Part shown: in pieces, positions 33,898 to 43,999 of the stretch
Layout: every line of letters begins with the position of its first letter
How positions within the stretch are numbered: position 1 is the stretch's first letter
Origin: Helicocarpus griseus UAMH5409
Lineage: Eukaryota > Ascomycota > Eurotiomycetes > Onygenales > Ajellomycetaceae
Length of the DNA stretch: 64,000 bases
Direction: 5' to 3'
NCBI GenBank assembly: GCA_002573585.1
Contig: PDNB01000123.1
Location: forward strand, 28,895 to 92,894
Program-made: the position numbers and the translations under genes
Notes under the pieces: model-generated
Told to the model about the DNA's origin: nothing
Database searches by the model: none
The model's input: only the letters and a program-made list of their open reading frames with translations

Positions 33898-35361
33898 CTA
33901 AGCCTGCTCGATCTCCTTGATCGCCTTGGCATCAACCTTTTTAACTAACCTCCACCCACCAGCAAAGAAGAAGACAAGTTGCAAACCCAGAATCACTCCC
34001 AAAGTCACCAGTGCGCCAATAACACCAGCAACTACCGTGGAAATCCCATTGCTCTTATTCTCAGTTGTCGAGGAAGTAGTTGTCGCACCATCACCTCCAC
34101 GGAATCCACCACTGCACGACTTGGGTTTCTCACTGCAAGCCTCACAGAACTGCTGCTCGGTAGCAATGGCGATTTCTTTCATCTTGGACTCAAAGTCGGA
34201 CCATGGCATGAGAAGTTCCTCCGACTGGCTGAACAGCGGATAGGCGACTGGTTCGGTTTCCTTGGACCCAGGGACGACGCTGCCACTGCGAAAGAGGAAG
34301 CGGACGCTAATGTCCGCCGGCTCTGGGAACGAAGTTGGCGACACGGTGGCGTTGGTTACGAGTTCAAAGGCCATGTTGGAGGCATAGTCGGGCACCTTGG
34401 CGAAATCCGGTTGTGCCTGAGCGAGCCCGGTCAGGCCGAAGAAGGAGAGGAAGTTGGCATAGGCGCCGAATTGCACGTTGAGTTTGGTCTTGTTTCCCGC
34501 TGAGCTGATCACTTCTTGCAGGCCGGTGAGGATTTCGCCGGCCAGCATGGAGCCGCTGGCTGCGCGGATGGGGGAGGAGGCATTGTATGCCAGGTTGTAT
34601 TCGAGGGTGTTGGCCAGCTCCTGCAGAGTAGTGAAGGCTTCGTCGGACGGCAGCTGGTCGGCGGGGAGCGAGTCCGTGGTGTTGTGGATCTTGGCGACGT
34701 TGAGATAGTCCCAGATGGCATAGGCGTTCTGGTAGTTGATTTCATCTTCGGAAAAGGCCCCGCTTACCATCGGCGCGATGGACTTGTACAGTTTGGCGCT
34801 TGATTCGAGCAGCTTCAGATACTCCGGGGACGAAAAGTACTCGTTGCTGCTCACTTTGGCCCGTGGGCACTTGCTGGCGCTCTGCAGCCAGGCGACGTTC
34901 TCGCTGTTGCCGCCAGTTGGGGTCTGCTCGAGAGCCACGAGCTGGTACCCGTTCATGGGCGTTTCGACCTCTGTGCCGTCGCGGAGGGTGGTCTTGGCCA
35001 CGTCGCCGGCGGGCGGGTACAGGGCCTGCAGAAAAGCCAGGGCGGACTTTTGCAGCACCTCATCCTCCGGGGCGGAGGCGGAAAGCTGGCTTGCTTTGAC
35101 GATGTCCGGGCTGATGCCGAAGATCTGGGAGTCAGACGAGGGAGAGATGTAGCGGTCGTGATAATAAGTGCCGGTGTTGAAGACTTGGCTGTACCCCAGG
35201 CTGGTCAATTCGGTTGGCGGGGTGGCTTTGGAGGTGCGGTCTCCGTGGCGGGCAAAGACATAGGCGCCCAGCACGGTTTCGGCGGAGACGGTCGGAATGA
35301 AGGCGCCCAGGGAGGCGGCCAGAGCCAGCATGGCTGGCGGTTGCAAGAGTTTATAGTGCAT
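33898..35361 (-). CDS. Histidine acid phosphatase-like membrane protein
   Basis: A single exon of 487 residues. It begins with a signal peptide ending near SAETVLG. The phosphohistidine motif follows as FARHGDRTSKATP at about residue 37, which places it in the branch-2 histidine acid phosphatases. A transmembrane helix near the end (VVAGVIGALVTLGVILGL) with a Ser/Thr-rich stem suggests a surface protein anchored by its C-terminus, with a short basic cytoplasmic tail. In the family the proton donor lies in an HD pair. At the expected place this protein reads NVQFGAYANFLSFFGL, so the HD pair seems replaced and catalysis may be altered. A TATATAAAT on the minus strand (35489-35497) lies about 130 nt upstream, and a purine-rich plus-strand tract marks a CT-rich promoter beyond it. 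Confidence 0.88.
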   Translation of the reverse strand: MHYKLLQPPAMLALAASLGAFIPTVSAETVLGAYVFARHGDRTSKATPPTELTSLGYSQVFNTGTYYHDRYISPSSDSQIFGISPDIVKASQLSASAPEDEVLQKSALAFLQALYPPAGDVAKTTLRDGTEVETPMNGYQLVALEQTPTGGNSENVAWLQSASKCPRAKVSSNEYFSSPEYLKLLESSAKLYKSIAPMVSGAFSEDEINYQNAYAIWDYLNVAKIHNTTDSLPADQLPSDEAFTTLQELANTLEYNLAYNASSPIRAASGSMLAGEILTGLQEVISSAGNKTKLNVQFGAYANFLSFFGLTGLAQAQPDFAKVPDYASNMAFELVTNATVSPTSFPEPADISVRFLFRSGSVVPGSKETEPVAYPLFSQSEELLMPWSDFESKMKEIAIATEQQFCEACSEKPKSCSGGFRGGDGATTTSSTTENKSNGISTVVAGVIGALVTLGVILGLQLVFFFAGGWRLVKKVDAKAIKEIEQA

Positions 35362-35488
35362 GGTCAGAGATGGTTTTGGACTTTTGTATGAACTTGAATA
35401 GTTTGATGATTCGGTGTTGTCTTGAGGAGGTTTTACGTATAACTCTATCTCTAGTCGTGAGAGACTTGTCGTGTCCGTTGATTGAGCA

Positions 35489-35497
35489 ATTTATATA
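35489..35497 (-). promoter_or_regulatory. TATA box of the phosphatase-like gene
   Basis: TATATAAAT on the minus strand, about 130 nt before the start codon. It is preceded by a strongly pyrimidine-rich tract on the coding strand (35520-35640). Confidence 0.5.
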
Positions 35498-36412
35498 TGG
35501 ATTGAGCGAAGGACGGGATGTAAAGAGATGAAGATGGAGAGCGATGGAGAGGTTTGGGATGAGAGGAAGAAGAAGAGGAGGAGGAGGAGGAGAGGAGGAA
35601 TGAAGAAGAAGAAGAGGGAGAAGAGACGGACGAGGTCGTTGACTCAAAATACGCTTTCTTCTGGCCCGTCATCACCGTCCATGGGCGCGGGAATGGCCGA
35701 AGGCTTATAATGACTGGATAGAAGCGGGGGGCAAGAGAAGAAGCTCAAAGCTAGAACTCCGGATGGGCTCGATGGAGGGGAAAAGAGGGGCGGCAGATAG
35801 AGAATCAACTCTATATTATCAGATAATTTGATAAACTAGCCGGTTCGACAAATCAGCAGCTATTATTTCTTCGGTTCTGGGTTGATAGAGTTTGTGGTTA
35901 CTTTGTGTGTTTACTTTTCAATTTAACTCTCCTTTATAGACGTCATGTTTATTGCTGCTTATGGGCAATTTTTACACCGGAAGAATACTCCGATACTGAT
36001 GATGAAGAAATAGTAATAATATTGCGGGTTTTACTGTGGGAAATAATAACAACAACCTAAAGCACTACTAAATAATAGTCATCGAACCCCCCACTCCTTG
36101 TATATTTTAGTCCCTGCCAGAATAATCCTGCTAAGTTTGAAGTTAATATCCCCCACCTTTCTCTTCGCCGAACAGCCGGATGTCAAAAATCGGATGCTTC
36201 TGCGTCATGATTCTCCCAACGCTTAACCCGAATAGAGTTACAGTTCCAGGTTCACAACTTACCAGAAAGACCGTGTCGCCGGTAGATTATGTTGGGAGTA
36301 AAAGAGAGAGCTTCCACAAAAACCTTAATCTGTCAAGAGTGGCCCGAGAACGCGATCGAAAATTCTCTATTAGTTTGATTCGGCGTTCATGAGTATAAAT
36401 GAAAATATGATA
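35498..36412. other. Spacer upstream of the phosphatase-like gene
   Basis: Contains the phosphatase promoter and the RFC3 3' flank. No other gene is supported. Confidence 0.45.
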
Positions 36413-37954
36413 TCATGTCTCCATGGGTACTGTATCCCCGCCCACCTCCAGGTTCCCCGCCAATTCACACCCTCCCCGCACAACTCCAACCAACCCGCCT
36501 GTCTGCACAACTTCTCCTCCGCCGCCAGCTAATCGCCATTCAATATCTGCAAGCCCTTCCATCCAGACGACCCGAGTTGCTGGGGGCACCTCAATGCGCT
36601 GCAACTCCGTCGATATCGCCGTAAGAATGTCCGCAAGAGCAAGGCCCTTGTTTGATTTTAACGTCTGAATGGTGTTTAGGCAGGATGTCACGTCGCTAGT
36701 CGTTAAGAGTGCGGTTATGATGGTTTTGATGTCGGCGGGATGTGGGGCGGCGATACAGGTGTAGATCGTTTCGTCGGTGATGGTCTCATGTTCGGGCAGG
36801 GGTTGATTTTTAGGAGCGTTCTTTGGGGGAAGAGGTATACCTAGAGAAAAAAGCATGATGGTTAAGAAACGACACATCTTTTATTATATTTTTATTTGCA
36901 TAGGCAAAAGGTACTGGTGACTTACTGCTAGCATGGCATGCCTGGAGTACGTTCAACGCTCGGCGCATGTCTCCCTTGCTCAACCTGACCAAGCTATCAA
37001 TAGCCTCAGGTTGTATCCGCACCTGTTCCTTTTCAATAACATGGTCTACCAGAACGCGGATATCTTTCTCCTTGAGGGGACTAAACCGAAATCGCGTGCA
37101 TCGGGATAATAAGGCTGGGGAGAGTTTGTGCGTGTAATTTGCGATGATACAAAACCGAGTATTGGCGGTGTATTTTTCCATGATGCGACGCAGGGCCATC
37201 TGTGCGGTGGCGGTCATAGCATCGGCTTCGTCGAGGATGATTAATTTGAAAGCTCCAAGGGTCGTTGTATTTGATTTCACAGCTGGAGCCATGGAGAATA
37301 TTTGTTTTGTGCCTAGTTTCAAGTGCTTGTCAGTCTCGCAGATCGCAGACAGTGGGACAGGGCCGAAAAGTGCATATTTGGAATAATTGATGATATAAGG
37401 TATGTACGAAAAGGCGAAACTAACTGGCAAATGTCTTGATCTGGTCTCTGACAACGTCGATGCCTCTATCGTCACTAGCGTTTAGCTCTAGAACCATTTG
37501 CCGCATATTCTTCACTCCGTATATCCGTCGAGCCAAGGCAAGGATGGTTGATGTCTTTCCGGTTCCTGGGGGACCATATAGCAGTAGATGAGGTAACCGC
37601 TAGAGGATAATTAGTTTGTTTCACGGCTTGACCATTGGGATCTTTTAGACACTCACATTTGATTCGATGAATCTGTTGATCGTGCCAATAATATCTTGGT
37701 GTCCGGATACGTCTTCTAAGGTATTTGGGCGGTACTTTTCAACCCTTCCCGAGGAATTCGTTAGCTCTTGGCAAAGGTTTTGGAACCGCTGTAGTAGTTC
37801 AGAAGGGTTATCACCATGGTAGGTTATCCTCAGCTTCAACAGGAAGATCCGCAGCTATTCTTTTGCCTCTTGCGTTGGTATTATCTGAGCTGAACTGGAC
37901 GGGATTCTTGGAGGGCGGGGCATCCACGTCCATTTCGTCCTCGAAGTCTGACAT
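36413..37954 (-). CDS. RFC3: Replication factor C subunit 3
   Basis: Five exons (37954-37815, 37744-37657, 37599-37425, 37312-36926, 36840-36413) join in frame to 405 residues. The N-terminus is acidic, then LPWVEKYRPNTLEDVSGH begins the AAA+ module. Walker A is LLYGPPGTGKTSTILAL, Walker B is LIILDEADAM, and the SRC sensor/arginine-finger motif is LLSRCTRFRFSPL. VLELNASDDRGIDVVRDQIK is typical of the Rfc3 (human RFC5) branch. The collar domain follows, with ALADILTAISTELQ. RFC loads PCNA onto primed DNA in the nucleus. The yeast protein is about 340 residues; this one has an extended N-terminus, and the final exon includes a Gly-rich stretch (LAGGGGEVVQTGGL). It shares a short divergent promoter with ARPC3 that contains an MCB element. 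Confidence 0.95.
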
Positions 37955-38111
37955 GGCGACGAGGTGATAGAAAGAGAATTCGCAATATAAAAGTCAGTAG
38001 ATCACCGTAAATACTCTAATATGGCCGAGAAATGTCCAAGTAGCGAATGTCAAAGGTGGTGCAGTAGATACTGAAGATGAAAGCGACGTCTGATATTTCC
38101 CGATTGAGCAG

Positions 38112-38137
38112 ACGCGTTGAGCCTCAAATGTCGCGTT
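38112..38137. promoter_or_regulatory. MCB-type box in the RFC3/ARPC3 divergent promoter
   Basis: A perfect ACGCGT at 38112-38117 and a related CGCGTT at 38132-38137 lie about 160-180 nt before the RFC3 ATG. In yeasts ACGCGT is bound by MBF and drives G1/S expression of replication genes, which fits RFC3. ARPC3, on the other side, is not expected to be cell-cycle controlled. Confidence 0.55.
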
Positions 38138-38349
38138 AAGCTGTTCGGACCGGACCAACTATATTCCCTACTAGCCCCGATATGGACTAGCGCCTAGGGG
38201 AGCCATGACATCACATGACATCGCGCAGGAGCAGCAACATCACCACAGACGGGAGACGACGACGGGGATATACAAATCAGGACTACTGTCCAAACAGTTC
38301 AGCTAATATTCCACTGTTAAAACTGACTGAAGAGAAGGAGACTATAAAC

Positions 38350-39302
38350 ATGCCGGTATGTTAAACCGCCGCCGTACCTTCAAGTATGACCATTAATTGA
38401 GTTCCCGCTGACCCATACCCCCAGGCATACCACTCCATCTTCCTCCAGGAAGCAGATGTCCCAACCATAGGTACTTCTACAGTCCCTCCGACAGTGCCTA
38501 TATATGGCATCATGTCTATTGAATCGTTTGCCCCTAACCTATCTCGCAGGAAACTTCCCCATTCTCCCCCTCCGAACCCGAACGCGTGGCCCCGCCTATA
38601 CCCTCCCCGCTCTTCCGGCCGGCACCTCAGAATTCAACATCGACCCCGATAGCGACTCTTATGATTGCCTCGATGAGATACTGTCCCTCTACCGCGCCAA
38701 CACATTCTTCCGTAATTTCGAAATCAAGGGCCCCGCCGACCGCATGCTGATATATGGCATCCTCTTCCTGAGCGAATGTCTGACCAAAGTCAAGCCTAAC
38801 ATGGCTGCTAGGGAGGCGGAGAAGGTATGAACATCGAGGATTCCAACAGGATCGAACTAGCAGAACTATTGTCCATTTTGGTTCAGGTGATGGAAATGCG
38901 CTAGATGGCTGATAAAACCCGAAACACAGGTCCTCATCAACACCTCCCTCGACCACTTCGCTATTCCCGGAGACGCCTCATTCCCCCTAAACCAGGCCTT
39001 CGAGCCGCCTCGTGACCGCCAGGATGCGGAAACATTGAGACAGTATGTTTAGTGAACGAAACCTTCCTCTTACATTCGCTAGAAACTTATCCTTCACACC
39101 AGATACATCTCCCAAGTCCGACAAGAACTTGCCATCAGACTACACGCCCGATTATACCCCGGAGGAGTCGGTCCGTCGAAGGTATGCGCATCATCAACCC
39201 CTTCCCTTTTTTTGTTCCAAAACCGGGCACACGACTAACTCCTATGCAAAACAGTGGTGGCTCGCCTTCTCCAAACGAAAGTTTATGGGAAAGCAGCTAT
39301 AA
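38350..39302 (+). CDS. ARC18: Arp2/3 complex subunit ARPC3 (p21)
   Basis: Six exons (38350-38355, 38425-38470, 38550-38824, 38930-39042, 39103-39181, 39255-39302) encode 188 residues, the normal ARPC3 length. The first exon codes only Met-Pro, a common fungal arrangement. Diagnostic stretches are MPAYHSIFLQEADVPTIGNF, LPLRTRTRGPAYTLPALP, FFRNFEIKGPADRMLIYGIL, HFAIPGDASFPLN and the C-terminal WWLAFSKRKFMGKQL. The subunit is part of the seven-protein complex that nucleates branched actin at endocytic sites and growing tips. The 395 bp divergent spacer to RFC3 holds both promoters. The acceptor of exon 4 is chosen to match the conserved VLINTSLDHFAIPGD. Confidence 0.95.
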
Positions 39303-39923
39303 GTTGTACCTCCTGTTTTTCCCTTTTCCCTTTTCCCGTTTTTTTCCTTTTTCTTTGAAACACATTCTCATGTTTATATGCTTTTCCCTTTTTAAATGAT
39401 TTAGAATACGCATCTGCAAAGTTGCCGGATGCAGCGGGCATTGCGTGGTCATTTTTTTTATCTATTGTCCTGCACTTCGTTTACCCCAGCTAGCCGTCAC
39501 TTATCTTTTTTCATTACCAATGCAGTGCAATCCCAAGATATAATAAGTGTTTTGGAATTCAAACTAGCTCGAACAGAGGTGTTCCTGCAATCACTGAGGC
39601 AGACTGGCTAAATAAAAAATGCGCTCACATAACGTCCTGTATAGCGGGGGAGGGATTCGTGATGAAGTTGGAGGCGGGCACAGCTCCATCAAAACCTCCA
39701 GAGCACCCTGTTGAAAAAAAAGGTCAGCCTGAAACAGAAAGAAGAACTTTGTAGATCTGCTCTATATATAATTTTGATCCTTCTGGCTAGAGTTTAAAAA
39801 AAAAAAAAATATTCCTCCTCCACTCCCCCTATCCCCCCCATATCAATATCAATTCCGTGGAGCAATTAATCACCTCCGCAGTCAACTATGGCAGAATCGA
39901 GAAACCGTGGTAATTCCACACAC
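39303..39923. other. Spacer between ARPC3 and the tRNA gene
   Basis: ARPC3 3' flank, with T-rich and A-run patches (a 13-nt A run near 39796). No other feature is supported. Confidence 0.45.
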
Positions 39924-40016
39924 GGCACGGTGGCAGAGTGGTTAATGCGTGGCGCTCGAACCTGGGGTCGATACGCCATTTCTTCGGAAGCGCCTGTTCG
40001 AATCAGGTCCGTGTCG
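39924..40016 (+). tRNA. tRNA-Ser(CGA) with a 12 nt intron
   Basis: The sequence folds as a class II tRNA. The acceptor stem GGCACGG pairs with CCGTGTC, including one G-U pair, and the discriminator is G. The D arm is GCA/TGC around GAGTGGTTAA. The anticodon stem TGGCG/CGCCA surrounds the loop CTCGAA..A with anticodon CGA at 39957-39959. A long variable arm has a CTT/AAG stem, and the T arm has loop TTCGAAT. The 12 nt intron at 39961-39972 sits after position 37, as usual for nuclear tRNA genes. The mature tRNA is 81 nt before CCA addition and would decode UCG. Internal A-box-like (GTGGCAGAGTGG) and B-box-like (TTCGAATC) promoters are present. Confidence 0.93.
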
Positions 40017-40019
40017 ATA

Positions 40020-40025
40020 TTTTTT
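40020..40025 (+). terminator. RNA polymerase III terminator
   Basis: A run of six T residues starts four bases after the tRNA body, with further T runs behind it. Confidence 0.85.
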
Positions 40026-40719
40026 CCTTTTTAAAAAATCAATCAATTGTTTTTCGTTTTTTATTTTTCCCCTTCTTTTTTTTATAAGGTGGCTTACGTT
40101 TGAGTTTCCTTTCTGTCTCCCTTCAAGACGGTGATAGAATCAAGGGATCATCCAGGGTCAGAGGCCGGTCAATAGTAATGGGAAGGAAGACTAGAGTAGC
40201 TTTATGGACATGAATGTGATCGATGGAATGTATCAATGACGATTACCCCCTTTTATGGTTTAAATTTACTGCCTCACAGTATTCATAGATTAAATACTCG
40301 CAGTTCAGATGTCTAGCAGTATTGGTGCCTTTTTTACTAGGAGGGGCCTATGGACGACTGCATTCTGGATACCTATACATCATGAACATGATATTTGAAA
40401 CAGAAATACGAACACATAGTATTTCATATAGCATTGTCCAAAAGTAATCATATATTGAAGCGAGTGCGAGAGGGGTATCTTACGTACGTATATACATGAT
40501 TTGCTTCACCAGCGGCTCCATGCCGTTCAGCAAGTGATTTTTCGTTTTAGTTGTGAAATGGGGTATCAAAGTGGAAGTTGGGGGGAGGGGGTGGTTGTTG
40601 TGTGAAGGTTGGAAGGGGACCAAAAAAAACGCCAGAAAGATAATTCGTAAAAACCTCGCTGCTCATATCGTGAACCGAAAGAGATAAAGTGAAAAGATAA
40701 ACAGGTCAGATACACGTTA
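40026..40719. other. Spacer 3' of the MFS gene
   Basis: AT-rich sequence with the transporter's probable 3' untranslated region. No gene is supported. Confidence 0.45.
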
Positions 40720-42441
40720 TTACCATGTTGTACTCTGCTGATACCAGCGTCCATCACTTTGGCTCCCAGGACAGCTCCCATGCCGACAAGCATGGGTATG
40801 ATAACTGTCATGCCGGCTGGCTCGCCGACTATCGTGCCGACTACTCGAGTAGTCCTCCGTATATTCTCCCTCACTATACCCCTTCGTCATATCCACTCCC
40901 TCATCCACCAACTTGCTCGCCCGGCCAACCTCCCTGTCTAGCTGCTGTCCAAACAGCATCGGCGGGTTAAACGCTAGTGACCCACGCGGTACAAACGTTG
41001 CGCCTAAGATTACCAAGCACAAAATCGTGTACTGGATGCCGCCGATATTGAATATTGCCTGGTGAATATTGCCGCCGTTCTCGGTACCGCCGGTCTTGTC
41101 GAAGACATTGTCGATATACCCGCCTAGAACGGGCGAGACAATGGCAAAGGTGACGATATAGGAGGTGTAGAGGAATGCCATGACGGCACCAAGAGCAGAA
41201 ACGTTTTTTGTTTTGCCTTCGACGCGGGATAGGGTTGCTTGGATATAGGCAGCAAGTGAAACGTCTCCTGCCGCCCAGCCAAAGGAGATGGGAAGGAAGG
41301 TTGCGGCGATTATCCAAGCATAGCCGACCTGGCCTTGTGGCGGATACCAGAATGGCAGGTACCACACCACAAGCAGCACCAAGGAGTCAAGTCGGATCCA
41401 GGGAATCGGCGTGGTGACGAGGTTTGTGAAAAAGAAGACGAATGCGGCGCCTAGCAACTCGCCTAGGTTGGACCCGCCAACAATTATTTGTGACCAGGCT
41501 GAGTTGCCTAGATAGCGACGAGCGACTGCTGGTGCGATAGTATTCTCTAAGAACCGGTGGCCGTAGAGTGCAATGGAGTATCCGGGCAGCAGCCAGACGA
41601 ATTGACGGTTGGTGAAGATGAGCTTTCCACCGGTCCAGAATGACTCCACGAATAGCATAAAGGAGCCGAAGATGGCCTTGACGAATGCAGGTTGCTCGGA
41701 AAGGACCTCCTGTGGAATAGGTTCAAAATCCAAATCAGTTATGCAGAACCATGTGGCAGCAGCCAAGGTAAAGCATATAGGCGTGATCATAAAAGAATAG
41801 TTGTTCCCGAGAGTTGGAATAAGAGCGAGCGCCGTGCAGAAAGCACCACCGGTGCCGGAGATCTCGTAGAAAATGTGCACCAAGGAATCTAATCGACGGA
41901 GCTTTTGTACATTTCCTCCCACAATATCTCTCGGAATGACACGACGGATCAACTCGACCATTCCGTATGTAATACCGGTAACCGAGTAAATAGGGATCAT
42001 TCCGTCCGTGAGATATCTTCCGTAGTAAGAGAAGTCGTTCCTGGGGTGGTCCTCGTTGAAGTGTTTGGGCACAAATGTCCCACCGGTACTGGCGTCCACG
42101 ATGAGGAGCACGGCGGTAAAGACACCGAAGATGAAAACGGCGGTCGACAGGACTACCTTGGTGGGAGACCTTCGGACCAGCGGTGCTATGAGAATGGCAC
42201 CTATACATTGGAATGCCTGGTTAAGTCCGGTGAGAAGGCCAACTCGTTCAAAGGTTTTTGAAGTGGTGTTTGACAGGGCGGCATCGTAGTCATATCTGTT
42301 CGTGGCGAGAGCGATAATGGAGCCGTTGAAAGCCTCCAGGCCGAACTTGTACAGCATGATCCCAGTGATATAGAGGGCTATATTACGCCTCTCGATGGAG
42401 GTGAAACCAGCCCAGCTCTCGCGGATGATTGTGATAAACAT
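40720..42441 (-). CDS. Major facilitator superfamily transporter
   Basis: A single exon of 573 residues with about twelve hydrophobic helices. Examples are NIALYITGIMLYKFGLEAF, VVLSTAVFIFGVFTAVLLIV, IIAATFLPISFGWAAGDVSL and ILCLVILGATFV. The loop LIAPLVRRSPTKVVL after helix 2 resembles the MFS signature Gx3D/Rx2GR/K position but is degenerate. There is no sugar-porter signature, and the substrate is not readable. The hydrophilic C-terminal tail is rich in Asp, Ser, Arg and His and ends in a His/Ser/Gly-rich low-complexity segment. Fungal members of this broad group sit in the plasma or vacuolar membrane. The gene is isolated from biosynthetic genes, so a pathway role is not suggested. The last 40 or so residues could be replaced if an unseen intron is present. 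Confidence 0.82.
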   Translation of the reverse strand: MFITIIRESWAGFTSIERRNIALYITGIMLYKFGLEAFNGSIIALATNRYDYDAALSNTTSKTFERVGLLTGLNQAFQCIGAILIAPLVRRSPTKVVLSTAVFIFGVFTAVLLIVDASTGGTFVPKHFNEDHPRNDFSYYGRYLTDGMIPIYSVTGITYGMVELIRRVIPRDIVGGNVQKLRRLDSLVHIFYEISGTGGAFCTALALIPTLGNNYSFMITPICFTLAAATWFCITDLDFEPIPQEVLSEQPAFVKAIFGSFMLFVESFWTGGKLIFTNRQFVWLLPGYSIALYGHRFLENTIAPAVARRYLGNSAWSQIIVGGSNLGELLGAAFVFFFTNLVTTPIPWIRLDSLVLLVVWYLPFWYPPQGQVGYAWIIAATFLPISFGWAAGDVSLAAYIQATLSRVEGKTKNVSALGAVMAFLYTSYIVTFAIVSPVLGGYIDNVFDKTGGTENGGNIHQAIFNIGGIQYTILCLVILGATFVPRGSLAFNPPMLFGQQLDREVGRASKLVDEGVDMTKGYSEGEYTEDYSSSRHDSRRASRHDSYHTHACRHGSCPGSQSDGRWYQQSTTW

Positions 42442-43999
42442 GGTGAAGAGGAGCGCTGGTGGCCAGCCGTCACCTTTCGATTGTCAACCGGCAATGGACG
42501 ACAGGGCCAGCCAACAGAAGATCTGACAGCATAGCATTCAATAAGTGTACAAGAAGAGACGATGCGTAGGGGGAGTGAGGAGGGCGGATCAACCGGGGTC
42601 TTTTTAATTGTCTGCGCGTGAAGAACCCCCACCGCGACAGCAGACAGCAAGTGCCAATGACAGCGAGTGTAGCTGCCCGTGCCTGTTTAGAGCGAGAGCT
42701 GTCAAGCCCCATGCCAGGGCGCGGCGGGATTCCATGGGTGTTCTTGGGGTGGGCGAGTGGGGGAGAGAGATCGGAATTCTTAGCGAGGGAGTTAGAGCTT
42801 AATAGAAAGCTTAGACTTCAAAAAGATGCCCTTTTGACTGGCAGGAGTAGCTTTTGAGTTGAGGGATATAAAAAACAATGACTCTCTTGTTATTATTATT
42901 ATTATTATTATTCCCTGCTCGTTTTCAGCCACAAAATGGACGGAAACAGCCACCAGGGAACTTAAAATGGACAACCCACGGCCAACAGTTTGAGCAGGTG
43001 CAGTGAGCGATATGTTTGCAGGGACAGAAGCAGACTATCGAGTCACTCTCAACCGTCCAAGTCAGTAATTGTTCCCTTGGCCATTGAGATTTGAGAATGT
43101 CCGTTGGAAGATGGAAAAGGCTCACAAGGTTGAAGTGGGCTCAACCACGGTGGCACACAACGGTCGCCAGGGCCTGTCCGAACATTGTCCAGAACTAAGA
43201 AGAGAAGAAAAACTCTCCAGGAACCAGTAGAGCAACCAATAAGACGAGGATCACCGTCGCGTGGACTGATGGGGTCTTTATGTCGTCGATGGCCCCCCAC
43301 GGCCCCGGGGACCAGCAAGTGATGATACTCATGAGAGTGTTCTGCTCCGAGAGATGATGTAACTGCGGAGTACATTATGCTAAACAGTCAGTTTTGGGAG
43401 AATACCCCGACGATTGGATTTGCTATTATTATTGTTCATGAAGTGATGATGTTTTCCAAGTTTGTATGCATTACCCCTGAATTTCGGCGGAGAGGCAGAG
43501 AGTTCAAGTTCTTATTGCGCCTCTTCCGAACCATGCATCCGGGCTGGGACATGCCGTGTAGCCATACGACGGGTTCGTACTCAGGACGACAGAATCAATA
43601 ATAAGATGTTTTGTCACTGCTGGATAGTGAACGGTCAGACTGAGGGAAGATCAACATCTTGGTGTATCTCCTCACGGCGAATCCAATGCCCTGGCCGCTG
43701 CACGTGCGTTGCCGGCCATTTCCCGGGATGTGGCTCACCACGGCTTAGTCAGATGTTCAAGCCACGCCTTTTGAGCCCTAGCCCTAACTGACTGAAATAA
43801 CTACAACACCCTTCTTTGGTGTGCTTGAATACATTACTACAAACGACTCCCGTCCCTGGCTTCAGTATAGAAATTAGCAACTAATGGAGATATTATTCCC
43901 CTATTAGAATTACTTATACCCCGTGCTATTTTTGGAAAAGTTCATCCTGAATTATTGCCACCGTAATGTCAGGTTCTTCGACCCTCAGAACCAAAAGCA
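42442..43999. other. Spacer with a TTA microsatellite
   Basis: Upstream region of the transporter. A (TTA)n run of about eight repeats lies at 42890-42912. Several ORFs exist, including a Cys-rich minus-strand one at 42925-43125, but none has enough support. An upstream part of the following pseudogene may be hidden at the right end. Confidence 0.4.

Noticed and set aside
42925..43125. Cys-rich 66-codon minus-strand ORF
   Set aside because: The CFCPCKH pattern looked zinc-binding, but there is no ATG-led gene structure, conserved neighbour frame or promoter to support it.
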